A stretch of DNA of 64,000 bases from Amoebidium appalachense (Eukaryota; Ichthyosporea): positions 10,354,001 through 10,418,000 of the forward strand of contig CAVNZM010000008.1 in assembly GCA_963693365.1 (NCBI GenBank), given 5' to 3'. A model generated the notes under the pieces. The model worked only from the letters and a program-made list of their open reading frames with translations, searched no databases and was not told the origin of the DNA. The translations under genes were made by a program, and so were the position numbers. Below, piece after piece: positions 55,418-64,000 of the stretch. Position 1 is the first letter of the stretch. Every line of letters starts with the position of its first letter.

Positions 55418-55810
55418 GGGAGAAGGGGAAGAGGGAGTGGGGAGGGGGGTAGAAAGGGATATGGGTGGAAGGGGAGAGGGGATGGGGTAGGGGAGGAAGG
55501 GGTTGGGGGGAGGGGAGGAAGGGGAGGGGGTCGGGGGAGAGAAGGATGGGGGCTTTGCCGAACACGACTACACCAACAACCAGGTACATTATCAAACGAG
55601 CCCACCTTGCTCACACCTTTCCTCCCCCTTCAACCCCCCCCCCCCCCCCCCCCCCTCACTTTATCCTCTCCTCCACCCCCCCTCCCCCCCCCCTCCCCCC
55701 CCAACACCTTTCTTCCTCCGTCTCCCGCTCTTCCCTTCCCCACTGCCCCTCCCCCCCCCTTCTTTCTTTTCCCTCTCCTAAACACCTATCTTTCAGGAAG
55801 AAGAACTTAC

Positions 55811-56027
55811 AGCGGTAGGAGACATCAGGACAGCCGAATGCCGTTGCTAGGTGGTGGTAGCGGTGGAGGGAAACTGCTCACAGGTGGTGGTGGGGTTGAC
55901 GTGGGTGGGGCACGAAGTGACGTGGGGAGGGGGGGGGGGGGAGGGGGGTAAACAAGAATAGCACACGGTGGTTGGGTCTGTGAGAGAGAGGTGCCCTAAC
56001 CCTCACGAAAAAGAAGAAAAAAGAAAA

Positions 56028-56058
<31 letters not shown>

Positions 56059-57004
56059 GTGGTGTGTGGTGGTGGGTGTAGGTGTGTGCGGGGCACGCGC
56101 GGGAGGGACCCTGGCCCCCCGGAAGGGGAGAGGAGGGGAAGAGAGAAGGAGAGAGAGGGAAGGGTGGTCAGGAGGAAGGGAGGGAGGGGGGAGGGGGGAG
56201 GGAGGGGAGGAGAAGGGGAGGGAGAGGGGGTCCACGTCCAGCGACGCAGTGCCCAGTTTGTCTGTTGACGTTGCACCACCACATCCCCACTGCCGAGGAC
56301 GAGACAACGCAAAAAAAAAAAAGGGGGGGGGGGGGGGGGAGGGGGAGAGGGGGAGGGGAGGGAAGGGGGGGGGGGGGGAGAGAGACGAAAGAGGGCACAC
56401 ATCACATAAAAATGGCAAACCCCCCGCTAGTAAGCCCCAACACAGACTAAACACAGAAAATAAAGGAAACTGTGGGGAGGGATTTAAGCGACGCATAACA
56501 TATCGGTGGAAGCGGTCAACGCGCCATAAAGGTAAGAGGGTTTATATGTGAACTTATGCGTCCCGTTATTCGGTTGAGGAGCAACATAGAACCCCGAACC
56601 CACGGGAAATACAAAAGTGTTCCGGACGAATTCCAGTAACCCACAACGACACCCGCCGCCGTAAACACTTGATCACGCATGAGTTACCGCGTCGCGTATG
56701 CTAACGGGAACATTGACCAGGCCCTCTCCCGCATCCACAACACCGTTCCCGTTGCGACTTGATAGACGGTGGCTTGGATGGGCGACCGAGACACGCACTG
56801 AACGGGGAGATGGATATTGTTAGTCTCCTATGCTCGTCCAAAGAATAACATAGATGATACAGGTAAGTTTTGACGAAAAATATGGGATAAGTAGAAGGAT
56901 AAAAACTGTCATCATTCCCTGGCTTTTCCCTCCCTCCCTCCTGTTTCCTCATCTCTTTCCCATTATTGCCTTATCTAGAGACATCCTCCCAGTCAAACAC
57001 GCAA

Positions 57005-57035
<31 letters not shown>

Positions 57036-58491
57036 CACAAATAAATACCCATACGTGAAGTTGCCGCCGAGTGTGCCGCTGACGGCGCCGTTTGCCACCT
57101 GCAGAGAGGCATAGCTGGCTGGGTACGTCTCCACCGTGGGGTGGCGTTGGCAGCCACCGGCAGGGCAAAGTACACCGTGTAGGAGCCCACGGGCAGGTCG
57201 GGGGTGCTGTAGCTGCCGTCGGCTGCCGTGGTGGTGTTGGCGACAGACCGGCTGCCAGACTTCACCTCCACGGCAATGCCTCCCATGCCCGTGTCGTTGG
57301 CCTGCTGCGTGTGGTCCATGTTCCAGTCGTAGAACACCGTGCCCGGATGGCGCACTGAGTTACTGCGTTGCACGATGCCCCGGTCTGTCAGTAGTAACGG
57401 AAAAACCAACACGTACATTATTCAGCACCATGCCCATATCAGGATTTCCATTTATGGGAATGTCCCGCGTGACACACCAGCACTGCTACCAATTGATCAC
57501 TGCAACCAGACAACATTGCACGTCGTACAAACCACCGCAGCTGATTCCAATACGTTTCTCTTCCACTCATTTCACATGTGCCGAACAGAAATCCCAGGTT
57601 ATCTACAGTCGTATCTCACCTTGTACCAGGAATTCCAGTGGGGGCTGCAAGGCGCTGAGGAGATCGGTGCACGTGTGACGATGCTGTAAATGTAGACGGG
57701 CACAAAGCTGACTGCGTGGGTGCCGTTGTTTTGTGCCTGAGGTCGAACAAACAGCCCCCAGCCTGCAGAATAAAAGCTGTTGGACCGGTTGGATGCAAAG
57801 GTACCGTTGGGGCCATCGCAGCCACGGCCATCCAGCAGCCCCCACCCGCTGTTGTAGATGACAAGGATAGCACCGTGGTAGGGTGGGTCCGTGGTGTTGG
57901 CCACACCGTCCAAACCAATGTCCCACGTGAACTTGCCTCGGATGGCGTCGGCATGCAACAACTGCACATATAAAAACAAATGTGGTCAGCAGATGTCAAA
58001 CCATAATTCAAAAATCGACTTAAAGGAAACAGCAAAAAAAAAGGTAAGCCGCGAGAGATCACGAAGTGCCCAAAGTGCAAAAAAGTAAGCGAGAAAAGAA
58101 GCCGAGAAGCATCATGCCGCGGCACTCGGCACACTAAAATCTGCAATGCAGACAGATTGTCCAGTCTCCCCACCTCTGTATGGCAGTTGCCGCTCAGGGT
58201 GCCGCTGACGGCGCCGTTTGCCACCTGCAGAGAGGATAGCGGCTGGGTACGTCTCCACCGTGTGGGTGGCGTTGGCAGCCACCGGCAGGGCAAAGTACAC
58301 CGTGTAGGATCCCACGGGCAGGTCGGGGGTGCTGTAGCTGCCGTCGGCTGCCGTGGTGGTGTTGGCGACAGACCGGCTGCCAGACTTCACCCTACGGCAA
58401 TGCCTCCCATGCCCGTGTCGTTGGCCTGCTGCATGTGGTCCATGTTCCAGTCGTAGAACACCGTGCCCGTGATGGCGCACTGATCTGCGAA
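55811..58491 (-). pseudogene. Decayed copies of six SdrD B-like exons
   Basis: Counterparts of the copy 1 exons lie at about 55811-55920, 56228-56300 (remnant), 56478-56797, 57050-57366, 57620-57961 and 58174-58491. Each has several small deletions that break the reading frame. For example, the region matching 43273-43288 reads ACACCCGCCGCCG, exactly the copy 1 sequence with its three T removed. As read it cannot encode the modules. It may be a true pseudogene block or an unpolished assembly duplicate. Confidence 0.8.
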
Positions 58492-58858
58492 CTGCAAGCA
58501 GTGAATAACATCATCAGATGTGCTCAGGAACAGGTCGCTTGTCGCAACAAGAAGCAGTTGCCTCACTCCCCTCCCCCCCCCCCCCCCCCCCCCCCCCCGG
58601 TCCCCTCTCTATCTCTCTCTCGCCCCTAAATTCCTGCCTGCCTGTCTGCCTACCTGTCCCCTCCCTGCCCCCCCCCCCCCCCCCCCCCCCAGCTTCCCCC
58701 CTCTCTCTCCCTCTCTCTCTCCCCTGGCCTCCCTCCCCTGTCCCCCGCCAACACCCCCCTCCACCTCCCCTCCCTCTCTCTCACCTCACTCACACTCCCC
58801 CGACACTCTCTCCCTCTCCCCCCCATATCTGGAATACGTAGATGAAGAGTGGTAGTGT

Positions 58859-58859
58859 G

Positions 58860-58921
<62 letters not shown>
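58859..58921. repeat. (GT)n microsatellite, copy 2
   Basis: Counterpart of 45636-45702, followed by the shared GTGTGCATGTCCGGGTGTCTG flank of the copia insertion. Confidence 0.93.
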
Positions 58922-58924
<3 letters not shown>

Positions 58925-58966
58925 CGCGCGCGCGGTGGAGTGTGCGTGTGCATGTCCGGGTGTCTG

Positions 58967-59735
58967 TGTTGGAGTACACTGGTACTCCCGGCTAGCAATG
59001 TCTGTTAGAGAAAGTTTCTGAGCAATTGAATAACTGTTTCAACACTCACTCGAGTGCATAGAGCTTTTGTTTACGGTCATATTCATATATGGTAGTTATA
59101 TGTTTGAGCCAAAACTGTACCAATGACGAGCTTCACTAGCAACGTGCTAATTGTGCTCTCTTAATTCGGCTATTCCCGGTTCAGATGATGTCATGTCTAT
59201 ATTTGCCACAGGATTCTATTCTTAGAGTGGTAGTGTGCTTTATTCCCGGATATTCTCAGAATATTTTTTAGTTGTGTGAAGCAAGATTTACGTTTAACTG
59301 CAATTGGTGTGTTAAACACGTTTATTTGTGTGCTTTAGTGCAAGTTAACTAGCCACTCAACGTGCACAGTTAACTTTTATATCTTTAACGACTTGTTTTC
59401 ATTGTGCTCTCTTTTCGGCCATGCTGTACATGGCCCACCACCAGGGTGCACACGAGGCCACCATGAGGTGGCCAACGACTATATAAAGCAGTGCCTCCCA
59501 TGTCACAAACATGGGAAGCAGAACGTTTGATTTACACTTTTCTACTGTCGTTTCCAGTGCACAAAACACATAGACTAGTTACCCATCATACACGACACTA
59601 TGTCTGACAACTTACAGTTGCAGCAACTAGTCCAACTACTGGAGCAGAGGTTGGCCTCACAAGATGCAATCATTTCTGACTTACAGAAGGAACAACGTGC
59701 ACTAGAACTAGCTTCTATGAACACAATGTCCAACA
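58967..59735 (+). repeat. 5' LTR of copia copy 2
   Basis: 769 bp. It equals the copy 1 5' LTR except for AA inserted in CTCTTTTCGGC near 59163. Confidence 0.94.
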
Positions 59736-61645
59736 GGGTTATGGGCCCCTCACGTAATGATTCCATCAAGTTCAAGGTCGACATCCCTCTCTTCACTGGC
59801 ATTGATAATGATTCAGGCACGGACTACCACACATGGGCCGAAACCATGTATGTCCAGCTTTCTGGTGCTGGTCTTCTCCACACCATCGCGCCCAGTACGG
59901 AGCACCCGGCTACCCGTGAACAGGTCGACACTGCCCGTTCCTACCTGTGGCAAGCACTCTCGGTTGACGTGCGTTGTATCCTAGGGTTAACACGCACCAC
60001 CACACCTGCGGAGATATGGTCGGCCCTATCTGCCCACTACCTGGAGCAATCTGAGGCCAATCAGTACGACCTTATCGGGCTGTACATGAATTCTACGCCT
60101 GAACCTACGGACACCGCGACGAAATACGCCATGAAACTCCGCGGCTACGTGCGGCGCCTGGCCGATTACGGCACACAAATTGGTGATGCTCAAGTGCTGA
60201 CCAAGCTCACCAACGACCTCGGCAAGGTGCCTTACTACGAAATGCCTGTAATTGCCTACAAGATGACACCCAAGCCTACCGTGATGGGCCTCCTCCAACA
60301 GCTACGGGCATATGAGACCAGCCACCCACGTGCACGTGTGACTACCAGCTCCGGGCCGGCCGCCTTCACCACACGGGCTCCTCAACCTGTCATCTGCCAC
60401 GGCTGCGGCAAACCAGGCCACATCAAGTCTCAGTGCCCCAACGGCAACGGCCAACACAGCAACTCTGGCAACAACCGTGCCAGCACCTACCCCAAGGGTT
60501 CCTGCGTCAACCACCCACTGTCTACCAGTCACACTACCGCCATGTGCAAGGGGGGCAACCGTGCCAACGGCCGCAAACCTAAGGGTGGTCCCCTCCCGCC
60601 TGGGTCCTGCATCAACCTCCCTGCCTCTACTACCCACACTACGGCACAGTGCAAGGGGGGGGCTGCCGCTCCCCGGGCTTTCCTCATGTCTAGCAACGAC
60701 TGTGGCACCAACAAGGTGCTCCTCGACTCTGGAGCCACTGACCATGTGTGCCCCCGGCCCGATGTGTTCATCAACATGCGTGCGGCGCCTTACTCCACGG
60801 TCCAAGTAGCCGACAAGGGTGCATGTGCAGTGCTTGGGGTGGGCGACGTGTTCTTTTCCAGCACCATCGACGGCGTTACTGCGGTGCATCAGCTGACGGA
60901 TGTACTCTACGTGCCCTCCATCCCCGACACTCTCATCAGTGTGTTCACGGCAACTACCAACGGTGTTTTACCCCGCTTTGACACCCGCGGCGGCGTTAAG
61001 TTGTGCTACGGCGATCAAATTCTGGCCACCGGCTCGGCTGTCGGCACCAAGCTGTACCACATGGCGGTGTCTCTTCTGCGCGCGGACACAACCCCGGACG
61101 CCCAAACCACCACTGCTCCGCGTATCCTCAAGGTTACTGCCGACCTCAACACGTGGCACTACCGTCTGGGCCATGCTGGCATTGACGCTGTACGCTCGGT
61201 CATCAAGTCTGCAGGCCTGTTGGTGGGTGGCGGTGCCAAGTCTCCGGGTGTGTGTGAGCCCTGTGCCCTCGGCAAAGCCCACCGTGTTGCCTTCTCCGAA
61301 TCAACTAGCCAAGCTCCCCGGGTCCTAGCCAAGGTTCACAGCGACATCAGCGGCCCCTTCCCTCCCGCGATCGGTGGTGCTCAGTACTTGGCGACGTTCC
61401 ACGACGAATTCACCGGCCACACCACGGCCGTGCCCCTCGTCAAGAAGTCGGACACACTGGCTGCATATGTGACGTACCACAAGGCGGCGGTTACCCAACA
61501 CGGTGTTCCCATGCAGGTGTTTCAGTCCGACGGGGGGGCGAGTACATGGGCACGGCCTTCGGGGACTACAACCGTGAGCATGGCATTCGCCATCAGATCA
61601 CTACCACCGGCTCTCCTCAACAGAATGGGACTGCCGAACGACTGA
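59600..61645 (+). CDS. gag: Copia Gag-protease-integrase part, copy 2
   Basis: 681 codons, with the same translated sequence as 46380-48425, including the zinc knuckle, DSG protease site and first two integrase aspartates. The same run of seven G (61532-61538) breaks the frame. Confidence 0.92.
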   Translation: MSDNLQLQQLVQLLEQRLASQDAIISDLQKEQRALELASMNTMSNRVMGPSRNDSIKFKVDIPLFTGIDNDSGTDYHTWAETMYVQLSGAGLLHTIAPSTEHPATREQVDTARSYLWQALSVDVRCILGLTRTTTPAEIWSALSAHYLEQSEANQYDLIGLYMNSTPEPTDTATKYAMKLRGYVRRLADYGTQIGDAQVLTKLTNDLGKVPYYEMPVIAYKMTPKPTVMGLLQQLRAYETSHPRARVTTSSGPAAFTTRAPQPVICHGCGKPGHIKSQCPNGNGQHSNSGNNRASTYPKGSCVNHPLSTSHTTAMCKGGNRANGRKPKGGPLPPGSCINLPASTTHTTAQCKGGAAAPRAFLMSSNDCGTNKVLLDSGATDHVCPRPDVFINMRAAPYSTVQVADKGACAVLGVGDVFFSSTIDGVTAVHQLTDVLYVPSIPDTLISVFTATTNGVLPRFDTRGGVKLCYGDQILATGSAVGTKLYHMAVSLLRADTTPDAQTTTAPRILKVTADLNTWHYRLGHAGIDAVRSVIKSAGLLVGGGAKSPGVCEPCALGKAHRVAFSESTSQAPRVLAKVHSDISGPFPPAIGGAQYLATFHDEFTGHTTAVPLVKKSDTLAAYVTYHKAAVTQHGVPMQVFQSDGGASTWARPSGTTTVSMAFAIRSLPPALLNRMGLPND

Positions 61646-63897
61646 ACCGGACCCTCCTCGACATGGTTCGGGCACTCCTGCAGCAGTCCGGCCTTCCGGT
61701 GGGATTCTGGGCCGAGGCAGCTGTGACCGCGGCTTTTATACGCAACATGCTCCCGTCGCGAGCCACCGGCAGCCAATCGTCTCCCGCCCTGCTGTGGACC
61801 GGCATTCCTCCCGACTACAGCCGGCTCCGTGTCTGGGGCTCTCCCTGCTACGTCCATCAACAGGATACACCGAAACTGGCGCCTCGTGCCGTCAAGGGCA
61901 TCTTCGTGGGCTACCCTCCTAACATCAAGGGCTACAAGGTCTGGATTCCAGCAGCACACAAGATGACCGTCAGCCGTGACGTGCAGTTCGACGAGGCTGC
62001 TATTCTGCACCCCCTCCGTGATGTCCCATCTGATTGGTCGACCGCACCGGCAATTCATCATTTTTTGGAGTCATCTGATTCGTCAAATCAGCCAGCCAAT
62101 CACATCGTCCGGAATGATCAGCAATCTGATTCGTCTCGTCTGTCAGCCAATGGGACAGCGCCGAGTGATCAATTGGACATTCCGATCCTGCCCGAGCCTG
62201 CACATCGGCTCCCCCGGACGACCCGTAGTGGCGCTGTGTACAACGACCAACGTCGAGGCCCGACTGCCAACGTGGCTGCTGCTACGGCCCCCCTTGCCCC
62301 CCAGGCTACGGCTCCTGCATCAACACCCATCAAGGCTTCCACCATTGTTGTCCCCAAGACTGTCCGGGCTGCACTCAAGAGTCCCCAGCGTCTGAAATGG
62401 GAGGAGGCTGCACACCGTGAGCTCAAGGCCCTGGAAGACAACGGCACCTTCACCCTTGTGCCCCGTCCAGAGGATGGCTCCACTGTCATTCCGGTCGGCT
62501 GGGTCTTTACGGTCAAGCAGGACAACGTCGGCAACGTCACTGCTTTCAAGGCCCGGCTTGTGGCCCGGGGCAACTACCAGCAGCCTGGCCAGGACTATTT
62601 CGTCACCGAGTCACCTGTGGCTGCGCTGGCTACCATCCGGCTGGTTTTGGCTACCTCCGTGGCCCAAGGTCTGCCTCTGCGCCACATCGACGTCAACACA
62701 GCATTCCTCAACGGCACCGTCAACGAGACCATCTACATTGAGCAGCCCCCTGGCTTCGTCAACCCCTCGGCCCCCCATGCTGTCGGCTTGCTCCACAAGG
62801 CGCTCTACGGCCTAAAACAGGCACCGCGCCAGTGGTATGAGGCCCTCCGTGACCATCTCCTCGACCAAGGCTTCATTGTGAGTGCTGCTGACCCGTGCCT
62901 GTTCATCAAGAATGCCGGGACCCCAACGTTTATTGCCCTTGCTGCCTACGTGGATGACTTCACCGTGACGGCCGCCACTGATGCGCTCATCGACGATTTT
63001 TTCACCAAGCTGGATGCTCGTTTCTCTGCCAAGGACCTGGGTCGTCCTACCCTGCTCATCGGGCACACTCTTACCTGGCTGGAGGACGGGTCTCTGCGTC
63101 TGGGCCATCGTCAACACATCATCGACTTGGCTGCCCGTTTTCGTCTCACCCACATGTCCGGCACCAAGACCCCCATCGTCCCGGGCCAGGCCAGTGAAAG
63201 CAACAAGACCCCAGCCTACAGCAAGAAGGAGGACTATGCCAGCCTGGTCGGTGCCCTGCTGTGGATTGCGCGTACCACCCGCCCCGACATTTCCCAGGCT
63301 CTGGGAGTCCTTACTCGACACATTCATGCGCCCACCGTCACCCACTGGACTATGGCTACCAGAGTTGTAAGCTACCTGCTGGCCACCATCGACCTGGGTA
63401 TTGTCTACCGTCCCGGCCCCCCCAACCTTGTTGGCTACTCCGACTCCGACTACGCCGAGGACCGCGACACCCGGCGCTCCACCACGGGCTATGTCTTCTT
63501 CATCAACTCCTCCCCTGTGTCCTGGGTGTCTCGGCTCCAGTCCATCACCACCCACAGCTCCACTGAGGCTGAATTTGTGGCCATGTCTGCTGCTACGAAC
63601 GAGGCCCTATGGCTCAACTATGTGATGGACGACCTGGGCCTTAATCCTATCAATGAGCCCACCCCGGTGCCCATCCATGGGGACAATGAGTCTGCCCGGG
63701 CCCTGCTGGACACCCTGGGGGTTAAGCCCAAGACCAAGCACATCGACGTCCGCTACTGCTCCGTCAAGGAACATCACCTGCTGGGCAACATCACTGTGGT
63801 CCCGGTGGCTTCTGCTGACAACAAGGCCGACATGTTCACCAAGGCCCTGTCTGCCTCTTTCTTCACCAAGGCCGTGGGGATGCTCAACATGTGCTGA
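61546..63897 (+). CDS. pol: Copia integrase C-part, reverse transcriptase and RNase H, copy 2
   Basis: 783 codons, same translation as 48326-50677, with YVDD at residues 468-471 and intact RNase H motifs. No independent decay is visible, in contrast to the host DNA left of 58966. Confidence 0.92.
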   Translation: MGTAFGDYNREHGIRHQITTTGSPQQNGTAERLNRTLLDMVRALLQQSGLPVGFWAEAAVTAAFIRNMLPSRATGSQSSPALLWTGIPPDYSRLRVWGSPCYVHQQDTPKLAPRAVKGIFVGYPPNIKGYKVWIPAAHKMTVSRDVQFDEAAILHPLRDVPSDWSTAPAIHHFLESSDSSNQPANHIVRNDQQSDSSRLSANGTAPSDQLDIPILPEPAHRLPRTTRSGAVYNDQRRGPTANVAAATAPLAPQATAPASTPIKASTIVVPKTVRAALKSPQRLKWEEAAHRELKALEDNGTFTLVPRPEDGSTVIPVGWVFTVKQDNVGNVTAFKARLVARGNYQQPGQDYFVTESPVAALATIRLVLATSVAQGLPLRHIDVNTAFLNGTVNETIYIEQPPGFVNPSAPHAVGLLHKALYGLKQAPRQWYEALRDHLLDQGFIVSAADPCLFIKNAGTPTFIALAAYVDDFTVTAATDALIDDFFTKLDARFSAKDLGRPTLLIGHTLTWLEDGSLRLGHRQHIIDLAARFRLTHMSGTKTPIVPGQASESNKTPAYSKKEDYASLVGALLWIARTTRPDISQALGVLTRHIHAPTVTHWTMATRVVSYLLATIDLGIVYRPGPPNLVGYSDSDYAEDRDTRRSTTGYVFFINSSPVSWVSRLQSITTHSSTEAEFVAMSAATNEALWLNYVMDDLGLNPINEPTPVPIHGDNESARALLDTLGVKPKTKHIDVRYCSVKEHHLLGNITVVPVASADNKADMFTKALSASFFTKAVGMLNMC

Positions 63898-64000
63898 GCA
63901 CCCGTCATCAACCAACTGCGCCCTCATACTTCAGGGGGGGGGAGAGAGTTGCATCCGACTGTGCAACTACGTGTACCATACTAAAATTGAGTAGGGGAAT

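Larger units (their letters stand above)
55239..64000. repeat. Segmental duplication, copy 2 of 40540-50780
   Basis: Collinear with copy 1 and cut by the window end. The host part (55239-58966) is 3.7 kb against 5.2 kb in copy 1. Most TG arrays have shrunk or vanished, and many single bases, chiefly T on the + strand, are missing. The retrotransposon part differs from copy 1 only by AA inserted in the LTR near 59163, as far as seen. Confidence 0.93.
58962..64000 (+). mobile_element. Ty1/copia element, second copy (3' LTR outside window)
   Basis: Starts at 58967 after GTCTG at 58962-58966, with the same 16-bp and longer left flank as copy 1. Gag, Pol and primer site are in the same order. The window stops 17 nt upstream of where the internal PPT-adjacent segment leads toward the 3' LTR region. 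Shared flanks mean it was duplicated together with its host DNA. Confidence 0.95.

Noticed and set aside
55239-58966. Uridine insertion/deletion RNA editing as an explanation for missing T
   Set aside because: The losses affect introns and exons alike, lie in nuclear-type intron-bearing DNA, and an intact copy exists at 40540-45748. A technical or mutational cause is far more likely.

Overview
The window is nuclear DNA from a eukaryote. It has long genes with many GT-AG introns, a spliceosomal DEAH helicase, a cytosolic ribosomal protein gene and a Ty1/copia retrotransposon. Non-coding DNA is full of (CA/TG)n microsatellites and pure G or C runs of 20-75 nt. Bacterial-type SdrD B-like domains combined with EGF-CA modules, next to animal-like DHX8 and RPS4 proteins, would fit a marine protist such as a unicellular holozoan. 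That placement is a low-confidence guess.

Layout: (1) 1-2527 (+): the 3' part of a leucine-rich-repeat (LRR) protein gene. (2) 4470-26896 (-): a complete 27-exon DHX8/PRP22 helicase gene; the exons join without a phase error into 1217 codons plus stop. Its introns carry microsatellites, two minisatellites, a foldback element and a dispersed repeat family. (3) 27417-30357 (+): RPS4 in four exons, head-to-head with DHX8 across about 520 bp. (4) 32583-52292 (-): a secreted or surface-type modular protein. Its N-terminal side is a string of SdrD B-like domains and its C-terminal side is EGF modules. Nearly every exon is one module bounded by phase-1 introns. The 5' end of this gene was not found. 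(5) 45749-51629 (+): a young copia element inserted in an intron of that gene, with near-identical LTRs, a GTCTG target-site duplication and a half-tRNA-iMet primer site. (6) 55239-64000: a second copy of 40540-50780. Its retrotransposon part is nearly identical, but its host part has lost many single bases, mostly T on the + strand. The second element has the same flanks and target-site duplication, so the block was duplicated, in the genome or in the assembly, rather than hit twice.

The most interesting points are the copia element whose gag frame opens inside the LTR and runs through the primer-binding site, the exon-shuffled SdrD/EGF gene with a conversion-like tract, the T-biased decay of the duplicated block, and the intronic repeat family that always follows a G tract. 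Homopolymer lengths are probably unreliable, and several single-base frame breaks may be assembly errors.
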